The notes: generated by a model not told the origin, from the letters alone. Shown: positions 1 to 9,239, counted from the first letter of the stretch. The stretch is 64,000 bases of DNA from Mycolicibacterium fallax (GCF_010726955.1 NZ_AP022603.1:2356001-2420000); one strand, 5' to 3'. Numbers and translations are program-made.

Positions 1-437
1 ACCTGTTCAACGCGCTGTCCCGGCACAGCCTGGCGTTCTGGAGCTGGCTGCCGTTCTCCGGGGTGCTGCTGTATTGGGGCCGACTGTCCCGCCAGGACGC
101 CGAGCTGGTGATCCTGCGGGTCGGGCATCTGCGCGACTGCGAATACGAGCTGCAGCAGCACCGCCGGCTGGCCCGCTCCCGCGGCGTCGACGACGAGTTG
201 CAGCAGCAGATCTTCGCCGGCCCGGACGCCGCCGGGCTGACCGACCGGCAGCGCGCCCTGCTGCGGGCCACCGACGAGTTCGTCATGGACCGCGGGGTGT
301 CGGCGCCGACCTGGGCGGCCCTGGCCGGCCACCTGGATTCCCGCCAGCAGATCGAATTCTGCCTGCTGGCCGCCCAATACGACGGCCTGGCCGCCAGCAT
401 GAACACCCTCAAGCTGCCGCTGGACTTCCCGGACTAA
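1..437 (+). CDS. Carboxymuconolactone decarboxylase (AhpD-like) family protein, 5'-truncated by window
   Basis: The reading frame is open from the first base of the window, so the true start lies upstream; the first in-frame ATG at 63 is internal. The visible 145 codons are helix-rich and resemble the AhpD/carboxymuconolactone decarboxylase fold seen in small mycobacterial proteins such as Rv0464c (recalled). The helix-turn containing ELVILRVGHLRDCEYE has an acidic/cysteine pattern near the place where AhpD relatives carry their reactive residues, but only one Cys is visible there, so a peroxidase role is not supported. The stop codon overlaps the stop of the convergent photolyase gene by four bases (434-437). 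Function unknown beyond family. Confidence 0.8.
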   Translation, partial: LFNALSRHSLAFWSWLPFSGVLLYWGRLSRQDAELVILRVGHLRDCEYELQQHRRLARSRGVDDELQQQIFAGPDAAGLTDRQRALLRATDEFVMDRGVSAPTWAALAGHLDSRQQIEFCLLAAQYDGLAASMNTLKLPLDFPD

Positions 438-1780
438 TCGCCCCGGTCCGCGGTCTCGGCGTAGCGGGCCAGCGCCTCCCGCCGTTCCTCGGCGTGGTCG
501 ACGATCGGCTCCGGGTAGCCCGGCGGCCGCCCGTCGGCCAACCGGTGCACCCGCTTGCCGGCGACCCCGCGCAGCTCGGGCACCCACCGCCGGACGTAGT
601 CGCCGTCAGGGTCGAACTTCTCGCCCTGGCCGATCGGGTTGAACACCCGGAAGTATGGCGCAGCGTCGGTGCCCGATCCCGCGGTCCACTGCCAGCCATG
701 CTGGTTGGAGGCCAGGTCGCCGTCGACGAGGTGCCGCATGAAGTGCCGGGCGCCCCAGCGCCACGGCAGGTGCAGATCCTTGGTCAGAAACGACGCCACG
801 ATCATCCGCACCCGGTTGTGCATCCAGCCCTGCGCCAGCAGCTGACGCATCCCGGCGTCCACGATCGGGAACCCGGTGCGGCCCTGCGCCCACGCCTCGA
901 ACAGCCGCTGGGCATCCGGGCCGGTGTCGTGGCGGATCCGGTCGAAGCGCGGGTTGTAGTTGCGCTGCGCGGTGTCCGGGCGGTCGTGGAGGACGTCGGC
1001 GTAGAAGTCCCGCCAGCACAGTTCGCTGCGCAGGGTGGCGGCGGCGTCGTCGCCGCGACCGCGCAGATCCTGCAGCACGGTGCGCGGGTGCAGGCAGCCG
1101 AACTTCAGGTACGGCGACAGCCCGGTGGTGCCGGACAGGTCGGGCCGGTCCCGATCGCGGTGGTAGCGGTCCAGACCGTCGGCCAGGAAGCTGTGCCACC
1201 GGGCCGCGGCGGCGGCCTCCCCGGCCGCGGGCAGCGCGACGGCGCCGTCGTCGGTCGGGATCGGCACCCGCATGCCGAGTCCGGCCGGGTCCAGCCAGCG
1301 CACCGTGTCCGGGCCGGTGCGGGCCGGTGCCCGCCAGCCGTGCTCCAGCCAGGCCCGCCGAAACGGGGTGAACACCCGGTAGGCGGTCCCGTCGGATTTG
1401 CGGATCCGCCCGGGTGCGACGACGTACGGCGAGCCGCTGGGCAGCAGCGGGACCGCGCCGAGCGCGGCCGCCACCGCCCGGTCGCGGCGCGACCCGTACG
1501 GGCCGAAGTCGGCCGAGATGTGCACCGCGCCGGCGCCGAGCTCGCGGGCCAGCGCCGGGATCACCGCGACCGGGTCGCCACGGGTCACCAGCAGCCGGCC
1601 GGCCAGGGCTTCGTCGAGGCGGCGCAGGCAGTCGAACAGGAAACTGCGCCGCGGCCCGGGCCGCAGCAGCACGTCGTCCAGCACGAACACCGCGGCCGCG
1701 GTGTCGGCAACGGCCAGCAGCGTCGGCAGATCCGCCAGCCGAAGGTCGCGGCGGAACCAGACCAGGTCAATCGCGCTCAT
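434..1780 (-). CDS. phr: Deoxyribodipyrimidine photolyase (class I CPD photolyase/cryptochrome family)
   Basis: The 448-residue protein begins MSAIDLVWFRRDLRLAD, the standard N-terminus of the photolyase antenna domain. The C-terminal half has the FAD-binding helical domain with the WMHNRVRM, HLPWRWGARHFM and SNQHGWQW blocks that line the flavin and lesion pocket. It would use light to split cyclobutane pyrimidine dimers in DNA. The frame is open further upstream to 1915 but inside lpdC; the ATG at 1780 fits the family start. It lies 23 bp downstream of lpdC on the same strand and may be cotranscribed. M. tuberculosis lacks a gene here (recalled), so it is an insertion or an ancestral gene lost there. 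Confidence 0.93.
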   Translation of the reverse strand: MSAIDLVWFRRDLRLADLPTLLAVADTAAAVFVLDDVLLRPGPRRSFLFDCLRRLDEALAGRLLVTRGDPVAVIPALARELGAGAVHISADFGPYGSRRDRAVAAALGAVPLLPSGSPYVVAPGRIRKSDGTAYRVFTPFRRAWLEHGWRAPARTGPDTVRWLDPAGLGMRVPIPTDDGAVALPAAGEAAAAARWHSFLADGLDRYHRDRDRPDLSGTTGLSPYLKFGCLHPRTVLQDLRGRGDDAAATLRSELCWRDFYADVLHDRPDTAQRNYNPRFDRIRHDTGPDAQRLFEAWAQGRTGFPIVDAGMRQLLAQGWMHNRVRMIVASFLTKDLHLPWRWGARHFMRHLVDGDLASNQHGWQWTAGSGTDAAPYFRVFNPIGQGEKFDPDGDYVRRWVPELRGVAGKRVHRLADGRPPGYPEPIVDHAEERREALARYAETADRGD

Positions 1781-1803
1781 GGCGCCGGTGCGCGGCCGAC
1801 CGG

Positions 1804-3198
1804 CTAGAAGTTGATCATGTGCCCGGCCAGCCCGTGGAAGCATTCCTGCAGCGCCTCGGACAGCGTCGGGTGGGTGTGCACGTTGCGGGCGCACTCGTTG
1901 ACGGTGAGATCCCACTTCTGCGCCAGCGTCAGCTCCGGCAGCAGTTCGGAGACGTCCGGCCCGATCAGGTGGCCGCCGATCAGTTCACCGTGCTTACCGT
2001 CGGCGATCAGCTTGACGAACCCGGTCGGGTCGGCCAGCCCGTGCGCCTTGCCGTTGGCGGTGAACGGGAACTTGGCCACCCGCACGTCGTAGCCCTCGTC
2101 GCGGGCCTGGGCCTCGGTCAGCCCGAAGCTGGCCACCTGCGGCTGGCAGAACGTCGCCCGCGGCATCATCCGGTAGTCACCGAGGGTCATCGTCTCGGCC
2201 CCGGCGATGGTCTCGGCGGCGACCACCGCCTGCGCCTCCGCGACGTGCGCCAGCTGCAACTTGGCGGTGACGTCACCGATGGCGTAGATGTTGGCGATAT
2301 TGGTGCGCATGTAGTCGTCGACGGCGATGGCGCGACGGTCGGTCAGCGCGACGCCGATGTTCTCCAGGCCGTAGCCCTCGACGTTGGGGGCGAAGCCGAT
2401 GGCCTGCAGCACCTTGTCGGCGCGCAGTTCCTCGGTGTTGCCGTCCTTGCTGACCACGACGGTGACCGCGGACCCGTCGTCGGTGATGGACTCGACCTTG
2501 GTGCCGGTGCGGATCTTCACCCCGAGCTTCTTGTACTGCTTCTCGATCTCCTTGGAGACCTCGGCGTCCTCGTTGGGCAACGCGCGGGGCAGGAACTCGA
2601 CGATGGTGACCTCGACGCCGTAGTTCTTCAGCACGTAGGCGAACTCCATGCCGATCGCGCCGGCCCCGGCGATGATGATCGAGCCGGGCAGCTCGCGGGT
2701 CAGGATCTGCTTCTCGTAGGTGACGACGTTCTCGCTCAGCGCGGTGCCGGGCACCAGCCGGGTGCTGCTGCCGGTGGCGATGATGGCGTTGCCGAAGGTG
2801 ACGGTCTCGGTGCCGCCGTCGTTGAGGGCGACGCTCACGGTGCCGGCATCGACGAAGGTTCCGTAGCCGTGGATCTCGGTGATCTTGTTCTTCTTCATCA
2901 GGTAGTGCACGCCGGCGGTGCGGCCCTCCGACACCTTGCGGCTGCGGTCGAAGGCGGCCCCGAAGTCGAAGCTGACCTGCCCGCTGATCCCGAAGGTCTT
3001 GGCCTCGGAGTTGAAGATGTGCGCCAGCTCGGCGTTGCGCAGCAACGCCTTTGACGGGATACAGCCCACGTTCAGGCAGACCCCGCCCCAGTATTTGGGT
3101 TCGATGATGGCGGTCTTGAGCCCCAGCTGGGCTGCGCGAATGGCGGCGACATAACCGCCGGGGCCGGCTCCGAGAACGACGACGTCATAGTGGGTCAC
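1804..3198 (-). CDS. lpdC: Dihydrolipoyl dehydrogenase (E3)
   Basis: At 464 residues this is the usual length for lipoamide dehydrogenase. The FAD-binding GAGPGG lies at residues 11-16, the redox disulfide at C41 and C46 in CLNVGC, a second NAD-binding glycine motif (GAGAIGMEF) in mid-protein, and the catalytic His-Glu dyad in HTHPTLSE near the C-terminus. It reoxidises lipoyl groups of 2-oxo acid dehydrogenase complexes and, in mycobacteria, also serves the peroxynitrite reductase system with AhpD and AhpC. It lies downstream of two membrane-protein genes on the same strand, the order recalled for Rv0460-Rv0461-Rv0462. Confidence 0.97.
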   Translation of the reverse strand: MTHYDVVVLGAGPGGYVAAIRAAQLGLKTAIIEPKYWGGVCLNVGCIPSKALLRNAELAHIFNSEAKTFGISGQVSFDFGAAFDRSRKVSEGRTAGVHYLMKKNKITEIHGYGTFVDAGTVSVALNDGGTETVTFGNAIIATGSSTRLVPGTALSENVVTYEKQILTRELPGSIIIAGAGAIGMEFAYVLKNYGVEVTIVEFLPRALPNEDAEVSKEIEKQYKKLGVKIRTGTKVESITDDGSAVTVVVSKDGNTEELRADKVLQAIGFAPNVEGYGLENIGVALTDRRAIAVDDYMRTNIANIYAIGDVTAKLQLAHVAEAQAVVAAETIAGAETMTLGDYRMMPRATFCQPQVASFGLTEAQARDEGYDVRVAKFPFTANGKAHGLADPTGFVKLIADGKHGELIGGHLIGPDVSELLPELTLAQKWDLTVNECARNVHTHPTLSEALQECFHGLAGHMINF

Positions 3199-3268
3199 GT
3201 CCCTCAGCCTATCGGCAGACCGGGCGTCGCGAACAGCGATCTCGGACGCACCGGCACCGCGAATTCGG

Positions 3269-4150
3269 CTACGGGGTCAGCCACTTGAACACGTACATGC
3301 CATACAGCGCGGCGGCACCGATTCCGGAGGCGAACGGCGCGGTCATCAGCGCCACCGCCAGCCCGGCGATCAGCGGCCTGCGCTGCTCGACCAGCGAGGT
3401 CAGCAGCGCCGCGACCGCGGCGACCACCACATAGCACAGCACCGCGAAGTCCGGCCAGATCTTGTCCGCCGCGAGGAACCACCAGCGGTAGGCGCCGACG
3501 CCGATCGCCGCCGCCACCAGCCACACCCCCGCCAGCAGCAGCCCGAACTGCCACAGCTTCACGCTCTGGTAGGCCCCCGGCACCACCATCGGCTGCGCCG
3601 GGCCGGGGTGGCGTCCCCGTCGCCCCGGCATCGCGTGCCGCGGACCGGCGGCCGACGGCTCGGGCGCCGGGTTGTCCGGGTCCGCGGTGAGACTGTCGGC
3701 GTCCAGGTCCAAGATGTTGAGGTTCTCGGTGTGGCCGTCGTCCTCGACGTCGCCGGGTGCGGCCGGCGCGACGGCGCCGGGCTCGGCGGCCTCGGGCACC
3801 GGGTCCGGTGTCCGCCACTGCAGCTGCTCGTCGGAGAACGCCCAGGCCGACACCACCGGCGCGGGTTCCTCGGCGAGGTCGGCGGGAAGCTCGGCGGCGT
3901 CTTGGGCGGCGCCCTTCGCTGGGTCCTCAGCTGCGGCTTTGGCTGAGTCCTCAGCTGAGTCCTTGGCCGCGGGCTTGGTCGCGGGCTTCCCGGCCGCGGT
4001 GTCCCCGGTCAACGGCTCGGGGTGCGGGCCGGTGTCGAAGATCGGCGCGGGGTGCGGCTCGGTGTAGGGCATCGAATCCATATCCACTGCGGGTTTGGCC
4101 GGCCGTCGGGCGGCGAGTTCCTCGGCGGTGTCGATCGGGCTATCCGGCAC
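3269..4150 (-). CDS. Conserved membrane protein with long disordered Ala/Asp/Lys-rich N-terminus
   Basis: The GTG start at 4150 gives 293 residues and overlaps the stop of the upstream gene by 11 bases, suggesting translational coupling; the longer frame to 4216 runs into that gene. The first ~180 residues are low-complexity, with a repetitive [23 protein letters not shown] stretch and acidic/proline segments. The C-terminal third holds three hydrophobic helices (around [31 protein letters not shown] and [15 protein letters not shown]). It lies between the upstream 93-aa membrane protein and lpdC, matching the recalled position of Rv0461. No enzymatic motif is visible; the function is unknown. 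Confidence 0.85.
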   Translation of the reverse strand: MPDSPIDTAEELAARRPAKPAVDMDSMPYTEPHPAPIFDTGPHPEPLTGDTAAGKPATKPAAKDSAEDSAKAAAEDPAKGAAQDAAELPADLAEEPAPVVSAWAFSDEQLQWRTPDPVPEAAEPGAVAPAAPGDVEDDGHTENLNILDLDADSLTADPDNPAPEPSAAGPRHAMPGRRGRHPGPAQPMVVPGAYQSVKLWQFGLLLAGVWLVAAAIGVGAYRWWFLAADKIWPDFAVLCYVVVAAVAALLTSLVEQRRPLIAGLAVALMTAPFASGIGAAALYGMYVFKWLTP

Positions 4151-4421
4151 CGTTGACCACCTGTGCCAGCACCAGCACGGCGAACCAGCCGGGTGCCACC
4201 GAGACCAGGAACGCACCGGTGGCGGTCACCCACCGTCGGCCCGCCACCAGCACCGTGAGCACCCCGAGCACCGACGGCACCCCGAGCACCAGCCCCATCA
4301 CCAGGTCGGGGCGCACCGGTGACTCGACCAATACGGCTCCGAGCACCCCGGCCAGCACGCCCGCAGCGAGGCCGAGCAGCATCACGGCGGTCAGGATGGG
4401 CGCCCGCGGCAGCGGAATCAT
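4140..4421 (-). CDS. Small conserved membrane protein
   Basis: This 93-residue protein starts MIPLPRAPILTAVMLL and is almost entirely hydrophobic, with three likely transmembrane helices. The ATG at 4421 is preferred because the long open frame upstream on this strand is only the antisense shadow of the peptidase gene at 4524. Its TAG stop overlaps the GTG of the next gene (4150), so the two small membrane proteins are probably made from one message together with lpdC. The position recalls Rv0460. No function can be assigned. Confidence 0.8.
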   Translation of the reverse strand: MIPLPRAPILTAVMLLGLAAGVLAGVLGAVLVESPVRPDLVMGLVLGVPSVLGVLTVLVAGRRWVTATGAFLVSVAPGWFAVLVLAQVVNGAG

Positions 4422-4523
4422 GCCTCGACCATACGTCGCGCGGGCGGCTGCACCGCGGAACCGCGCGGCGCGCCCCGGGGACCGGCTGACCGCCAGCCGC
4501 GGCCCGGCAGCCAGAATGGCGGC

Positions 4524-6557
4524 ATGGCCGAACACACCCCGACCGCCGCGCCCGACGATCCGCACCTGTGGCTGGAGGACATCAGCGGCGAGGCCGCGCT
4601 GGACTGGGTCCGCGCGCACAACGAACCCACCCTGGAGGAGTTCTGCGACGACGAGTTCGAGTCGCTGCGCACCGAGGCGCTGGAGGTGCTCGACACCGAC
4701 GCCCGCATCCCGTACGTCCGTCGCCGCGGTGAGCTGCTGTACAACTTCTGGCGCGACGGGTCCAACCCGCGCGGGCTGTGGCGCCGCACCACGCTGGAGT
4801 CCTACCGCGGCGACGCCCCGGACTGGGACGTGCTGATCGACCTCGACGCGCTGGCGACCACCGAGGACGAGAACTGGGTGTGGGCCGGCGCCGACGTCAT
4901 CGAGCCGGAGCTGACCCGCGCCCTGGTCTGCCTGTCCCGGGGCGGGTCGGACGCCGTCGTCGTCCGCGAGTTCGACATGGCCACCCGGGAGTTTGTGCCC
5001 GACGGCTTCGTCGTGCCCGAGGCCAAGACCGACATCAGCTGGGAGGACCCGGACACCGTGCTGATCGGCACGGACTTCGGCCCCGAGTCGCTGACCGACT
5101 CCGGCTATCCGCGGATGGTCAAGCGGTGGCGCCGCGGCGAGCCGCTGGAGCAGGCCGAGACGCTGTTCAGCGGGGCCGCCACCGACGTCAGCGTGGGCGC
5201 CGGCGTCGACCGCACCCCGGGCTTCGAACGCACCCTGGTGGTGCGGGCACTGGACTTTCACAACGCCGAGCGCTACGAGCTGGCCGACCGCGACTACGGC
5301 CCCAAGCTGATCCGGATCGACGTGCCGACCGACGCCTCCATCTCGCTGCACCGGCAGTGGCTGCTGATCCGGCCGCGCACCGACTGGGCGATCGGCGAGC
5401 GGACCTACCCGGCCGGGTCCCTGCTGGCCGCCGACTACGCCGAGTTCCACTCCGGCACCGTCGAGCTGCAGGTGGTGTTCACCCCCGACGAGCACACCTT
5501 CCTGGACAGCTACGCCTGGACCCGGGACCGGCTGGTGCTGGTGACGCTGTCGGACGTGACCAGCCGAGTGGAGATCGTCACCCCCGGCGACTGGTCCCGG
5601 CGCCCGGTGCCCGGGCTGGCCGACAACACCACCACCGCGATCGTCACGGCCGACGACCAGAGCGACGAGATCTTCCTGGATTCCAGCGGATTCACCAGTC
5701 CGTCCCGGCTGCTGTGCGGGTCGGTGGACGGCGAGCTCACCGAGGTCAAGAGCGCCCCGGCGATGTTCGACGCCGACAACCTCGCCGTCGAGCAGCACTT
5801 CGCCATCTCCGCAGACGGCACCCGGATCCCCTACTTCGTGGTGGCACCGCGGGATTCGACCGGCCCGAGCAAGACCCTGCTGGGCGGCTACGGCGGCTTC
5901 GAGGTGTCCTCTCTGCCGGGCTACGGCGGGGTGCTGGGCCGGTTGTGGCTGAGCCGGGGCGGCACCTACGTGCTGGCCAACATCCGCGGCGGCGGCGAGT
6001 ACGGCCCCACCTGGCACACCCAGGCCACCCGGCAGGGCCGGCACCTGGTCGCCGAGGACTTCGCGGCCGTCGCCGCCGACCTCGTCGAGCGCGGGGTGAC
6101 CACCGTCGGGCAGCTCGGCGCCCAGGGCGGATCCAACGGCGGCCTGCTGATGGGCATCATGCTGACCCGCTACCCGCAGCTGTTCGGCGCGCTGGTGTGC
6201 AGCGTGCCGCTGCTGGACATGCGGCGCTATCACACGCTGCTGGCCGGGGCGTCCTGGATGGCCGAGTACGGCGACCCGGACAATCCCGACGATTGGGCGT
6301 TCATCTCCGAGTACTCGCCATACCAGAACATTTCCGCCGACGCGCAGTACCCGGCACTGCTGATGACCACCTCCACCCGCGACGACCGGGTGCATCCGGG
6401 GCACGCCAGGAAGATGACCGCGGCGCTGGAGGCCGTCGGGCACCGGGTGCGCTACTACGAGAACATCGAGGGCGGTCACGCCGGCGCGGCGGACAACTCG
6501 CAGGCGGCGTTCAAGGCGGCGCTGACCTACACGTTCCTGCACCGGTTGCTGGGGTGA
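4524..6557 (+). CDS. Prolyl oligopeptidase family (S9) peptidase
   Basis: The protein is 677 residues, the usual length of prolyl oligopeptidases. It has an N-terminal beta-propeller region and a C-terminal alpha/beta-hydrolase domain. The nucleophile is Ser537 in GGSNGG, the acid is Asp620 or Asp621 in STRDDRVHP, and the base is His652 in GGHAG. It should cleave short peptides in the cytoplasm; no signal peptide is visible. The recalled M. tuberculosis counterpart is Rv0457c. It stands alone, divergent from the lpdC group. Confidence 0.93.
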   Translation: MAEHTPTAAPDDPHLWLEDISGEAALDWVRAHNEPTLEEFCDDEFESLRTEALEVLDTDARIPYVRRRGELLYNFWRDGSNPRGLWRRTTLESYRGDAPDWDVLIDLDALATTEDENWVWAGADVIEPELTRALVCLSRGGSDAVVVREFDMATREFVPDGFVVPEAKTDISWEDPDTVLIGTDFGPESLTDSGYPRMVKRWRRGEPLEQAETLFSGAATDVSVGAGVDRTPGFERTLVVRALDFHNAERYELADRDYGPKLIRIDVPTDASISLHRQWLLIRPRTDWAIGERTYPAGSLLAADYAEFHSGTVELQVVFTPDEHTFLDSYAWTRDRLVLVTLSDVTSRVEIVTPGDWSRRPVPGLADNTTTAIVTADDQSDEIFLDSSGFTSPSRLLCGSVDGELTEVKSAPAMFDADNLAVEQHFAISADGTRIPYFVVAPRDSTGPSKTLLGGYGGFEVSSLPGYGGVLGRLWLSRGGTYVLANIRGGGEYGPTWHTQATRQGRHLVAEDFAAVAADLVERGVTTVGQLGAQGGSNGGLLMGIMLTRYPQLFGALVCSVPLLDMRRYHTLLAGASWMAEYGDPDNPDDWAFISEYSPYQNISADAQYPALLMTTSTRDDRVHPGHARKMTAALEAVGHRVRYYENIEGGHAGAADNSQAAFKAALTYTFLHRLLG

Positions 6558-6621
6558 CCCTGCGTCCGGACTGACCCGGCGTCCGGGCTGACCCGGCGTC
6601 CGGGCTGACCCGGCGCCCGGC
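6554..6621. repeat. 17-bp tandem repeat, about four copies
   Basis: The unit CTGACCCGGCGTCCGGG starts at 6571, 6588 and 6605, with a diverged copy just before it. The array begins at the stop codon of the S9 peptidase. It marks the start of the accessory segment that runs to groEL2. Confidence 0.85.
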
Positions 6622-6681
6622 CTGTGGATAACTGGCCCTCGGTGAGGTAACCCAACCGCCCGTCGGCCGCACAATCGGCGG

Positions 6682-7557
6682 ATGGACGAGATCCCCGAGC
6701 GCGCCGCGGCGGAGCTGCCGTTCTCCCGCTGCCAGGCGCTGCTGGACGCCCGGATCACCCCCGGCGCGCTGCGCGGCCCGAACTACCAGCGGCTCTACCG
6801 CGGGGTGTACCTGTCGGCCGAAGTCACCCCGACGGCGGCGATCCGGGCCCGGGCGGCCTGGCTGTCCACCGGCGCGACGCTGGTCTGCGTGTCGGCCGCC
6901 GCCATGCACGGCACCAAATGGCTCAACGCCGACTGGCCCGCGCAGATCAGCCGCCGATCGCATCGCAACCAGCCGGGCCTGATCGCCTACTCCTGGCTTC
7001 CGCTGCCGCAGGAGGTGATGACCGTCGACGGTTTGCCGGTCACCACCGCGGCGCGCACCGCCTTCGACCTGGGCCGACTGCTGCCCGCCGAACGCAGTGT
7101 CGCCCTGCTCGACGCGCTGATGAACGCCACCGGGATCACCCCCGCGGAGGTGCTGCCGTTGCTCGACCGGCATCCGCGGCTGCGTGGACGGCGCCGGCTG
7201 CGGACCGCCCTGGCGCTGTGCGACCCCGGCGCGGAGTCCCCACCGGAAACCCGGCTGCGGTTGACCCTGTGCACCGCCGGGCTGCCCGTCCCGCAGACCC
7301 AGATCGAGCTGCCCTACCAACCCGGTGCACCGATTCGGCTCGACCTGGGCTGGCCGCAGTGGCGGGTCGCCGTCGAGTACGACGGCGCGCAGCACTGGGA
7401 CGACCCGCGTCAACGGGCATGGGACATCGAACGCGCCGAACTGATCGAGGCGGCGGGCTGGACGGTGATCCGGGTGAGCGCGGCGATGCTGGAGCGGCCG
7501 AACGAGATCGTCAAGCGGGTGCGCGACAAGCTGCGGGCCGCGGGCTGCCCGATCTGA
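6682..7557 (+). CDS. AbiEi-like / DUF559 domain protein (putative nuclease fold)
   Basis: The protein is 291 residues. The N-terminal part contains GALRGPNYQRLYRGVYL, the signature of the AbiEi-type winged-helix antitoxin-like domain in many actinobacterial proteins. The C-terminal part (about residues 228-266) has VAVEYDGAQHW followed by AELIEAAGWTVIRV, typical of the DUF559/Vsr-like restriction-endonuclease fold. These genes are common and scattered in mycobacteria; no toxin partner (AbiEii nucleotidyltransferase) is adjacent. Their role is unproven: nuclease activity is an inference from the fold. The gene lies directly against the minisatellite region at 7570. Confidence 0.85.
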   Translation: MDEIPERAAAELPFSRCQALLDARITPGALRGPNYQRLYRGVYLSAEVTPTAAIRARAAWLSTGATLVCVSAAAMHGTKWLNADWPAQISRRSHRNQPGLIAYSWLPLPQEVMTVDGLPVTTAARTAFDLGRLLPAERSVALLDALMNATGITPAEVLPLLDRHPRLRGRRRLRTALALCDPGAESPPETRLRLTLCTAGLPVPQTQIELPYQPGAPIRLDLGWPQWRVAVEYDGAQHWDDPRQRAWDIERAELIEAAGWTVIRVSAAMLERPNEIVKRVRDKLRAAGCPI

Positions 7558-7569
7558 CCCCGGCGTTTC

Positions 7570-7977
7570 GCGACGGTGACACTTTTGGCGGGTCCGGTGC
7601 GCGGCGGTGGCACTTCCGTCGGGCCCGGTTCGCGACGGTGACACTTTTGGCGGGTCCAGCGCGCGACGGTGACACTTCCGTTGGACCCGTTTTGCGACGG
7701 TGACACTTTTGGTCGTCAAAATCAGCGACGGTGACACTTCCGTCGGACCCGGTTCGCGACGGTGACACTTTTGGTCGTCAAAATCAGCGACGGTGACACT
7801 TCCGTTCGGCCAGCCCCGCGACGGTGACACTTTTGGTAGGAGAATCGCATTCTCACTACCAAAGACGTCACCGTCACGCAGGGCCGGAGCAAGAAGTGTC
7901 ACCGTCGCGCAAAACAACAGCCAAAAGTGTCACCGTCGCTGAAGCGGGCCACCCTGGCCTGCGCGACGGTGACACTT
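7570..7977. repeat. 31-bp minisatellite with orientation switch (13 units)
   Basis: The core GCGACGGTGACACTT recurs at 7570, 7601 (two mismatches), 7632, 7663, 7694, 7725, 7756, 7787 and 7818, exactly 31 bp apart. After a hairpin at 7832-7863 it appears inverted at about 7862 (degenerate), 7894 and 7925, and once more in direct orientation at 7963. The 16-bp fillers between cores alternate between a TTTGG- and a CCGTC-starting type, giving a 62-bp higher-order period. As 31 is not divisible by three, the open frames across it are not credible genes. Confidence 0.95.
7832..7863. repeat. Inverted repeat at the turning point of the 31-bp array
   Basis: The arms TTTGGTAG (7832-7839) and CTACCAAA (7856-7863) pair, as do AGAAT (7841-7845) and ATTCT (7849-7853), leaving a CGC loop. 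Flanking repeat cores in opposite orientation extend the palindrome outward. It could act as a hairpin or mark an inversion junction. Confidence 0.85.
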
Positions 7978-7992
7978 CTTGCAGTTCAGGGG

Positions 7993-8270
7993 CGCCGAAC
8001 CGGGCTCACGGGCGCCCAATCGGGGTCACGGGACCGCCGAACCGGGCACGCGGCCGCCAAACCGGGCTCCGACGCCGCCAAACCGAGCGCACGGGACCGC
8101 CAAATCGGGTACAGGACCGCAAAACCGAGCTCCGCCGCCGCCAAACAAGCCGGCCCGACGCCGTCAAACCGGATGCACGGCGTCCAGCCCGGCACGGAAC
8201 TCACCCGCACCCTCAAACCGCCAGACAAACCGAGCTCCGCCGCCGCAAAACCGGATGCACGCCAGCCAAA
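7993..8270. repeat. Degenerate ~21-bp tandem repeat
   Basis: Anchors of the form CGCCAAACCG recur at 7993, 8013, 8035, 8055, 8076, 8098, 8118, 8139 and 8162, spaced 20-23 bp, with two further weak copies near 8230 and 8250. It begins within 20 bp of the end of the 31-bp array and reaches almost to the next gene. An open frame over it would give a Pro/Asn/Arg heptad repeat, but spacing varies out of frame, so coding is unlikely. Confidence 0.7.
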
Positions 8271-8318
8271 ACGGCCGGCCAAAACGCCCGCCCGACACCC
8301 GCCCGCCCGACGCCCCCC

Positions 8319-9206
8319 TCAGCTGGCCCGGCGCAGTCCGCTCAGCAGCGTGACGATCACCCCGACGATGACCAGTCCCCCGCCGACCGCGAGGGTCACG
8401 TTGAGCCAGCCGTGCAGGCTGGACTGGACGGTGACGACGACGGCGTCGGCGGCCGCCCGGATGTCGGTGGACATCGGGGCCAGCGCGTCCTTGAGTCGAC
8501 CGCGGCCGACCTCGAGTCCGGCCCAGCCGGCCGCCCCGACCAGCAACCCCGAGACGCCGAGGGCGGTCAGGCCCCGGCCGAACCGTCGCGCCGACCACAG
8601 CGTCGCGATGGCCCCAGCCGCGGCCAGCACCGCCGCCGCGATCGCGATCCACGGACCCCACACCGCGGCCGGACGCAGCACCCCGGGTCGCAGCCCGTTC
8701 GGGGCGGCCTCGGTCAGCGGGATCGGCAACGTCGACGGCACCGTGACACCCAGATCGGACAGGGTCTCCTGGAACGCGGCGTCCGACAGCATCGGGGCCA
8801 CGTCGATCACCCAGCGGCCCTGCGGATCCACGTCGGAGCGGATGGCGTCGGTGAACATCCAGCGGTGCGCGTAGCGGTTGGCCTGGGCGAACTGCCCGGG
8901 GAACTCCGGGCTACGGACATAGGCACCGGCCACCGCGCGGATCACCGCGGGCGTCGCGGTGGCGTCCTCCCGACCGGCCAGCGCGTTGATCTGACTGCTC
9001 AGCTCGCCGGCGACGGCCTGCTGCAGGCTCCGGTCGGCGGCGGCGCGCTGTGCCAGCGCGGCGTAACCGTCGGCGCGGACCAGGTTCTGCTGGGCCCAGC
9101 CGACCGGCACCGCGACGGCCAGCAGCGCCGTCGTCAGCAACCACAGCAACGCCGTCAGAATGAACCGCACGCGTCGTTCCTCCACCCGATGATCTGTTTG
9201 GGACAC
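8319..9206 (-). CDS. Conserved mycobacterial membrane protein of unknown function
   Basis: The protein is 295 residues with a GTG start at 9206. It has one transmembrane helix near the N-terminus (FILTALLWLLTTALLA), an extracytoplasmic region of ~140 residues, and three closely spaced C-terminal helices (around PWIAIAAAVLAAAGAIA, GLTALGVSGLLVGAAG and WLNVTLAVGGGLVIVGVIV). No catalytic motif was recognised. It is the last of four minus-strand genes with short gaps (33 bp after the PAP2 gene), so it is likely cotranscribed with them. Confidence 0.8.
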   Translation of the reverse strand: MSQTDHRVEERRVRFILTALLWLLTTALLAVAVPVGWAQQNLVRADGYAALAQRAAADRSLQQAVAGELSSQINALAGREDATATPAVIRAVAGAYVRSPEFPGQFAQANRYAHRWMFTDAIRSDVDPQGRWVIDVAPMLSDAAFQETLSDLGVTVPSTLPIPLTEAAPNGLRPGVLRPAAVWGPWIAIAAAVLAAAGAIATLWSARRFGRGLTALGVSGLLVGAAGWAGLEVGRGRLKDALAPMSTDIRAAADAVVVTVQSSLHGWLNVTLAVGGGLVIVGVIVTLLSGLRRAS

Positions 9207-9239
9207 GCCAGTGTGGCACGCGATCGGGTGTGACCTGCG

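Noticed and set aside
4140..6758. 872-codon minus-strand frame
   Set aside because: Only its last 93 codons (the small membrane protein from 4421) look real; the rest is antisense to the S9 peptidase.
7570..7977. Possible CRISPR array in the 31-bp repeats
   Set aside because: The conserved core is 15 bp with 16-bp fillers that are themselves repeated rather than unique, units occur in both orientations, and no cas gene is near.
7979..8353. 124-codon Pro/Asn/Arg-rich frame
   Set aside because: Its heptad look comes from a ~21-bp DNA repeat whose copies differ by 1-2 bp, breaking the frame; no ribosome-binding site.
7824..9233. 469-codon plus-strand frame over the repeats
   Set aside because: It runs through non-triplet repeats and then antisense to the membrane protein at 8319-9206.
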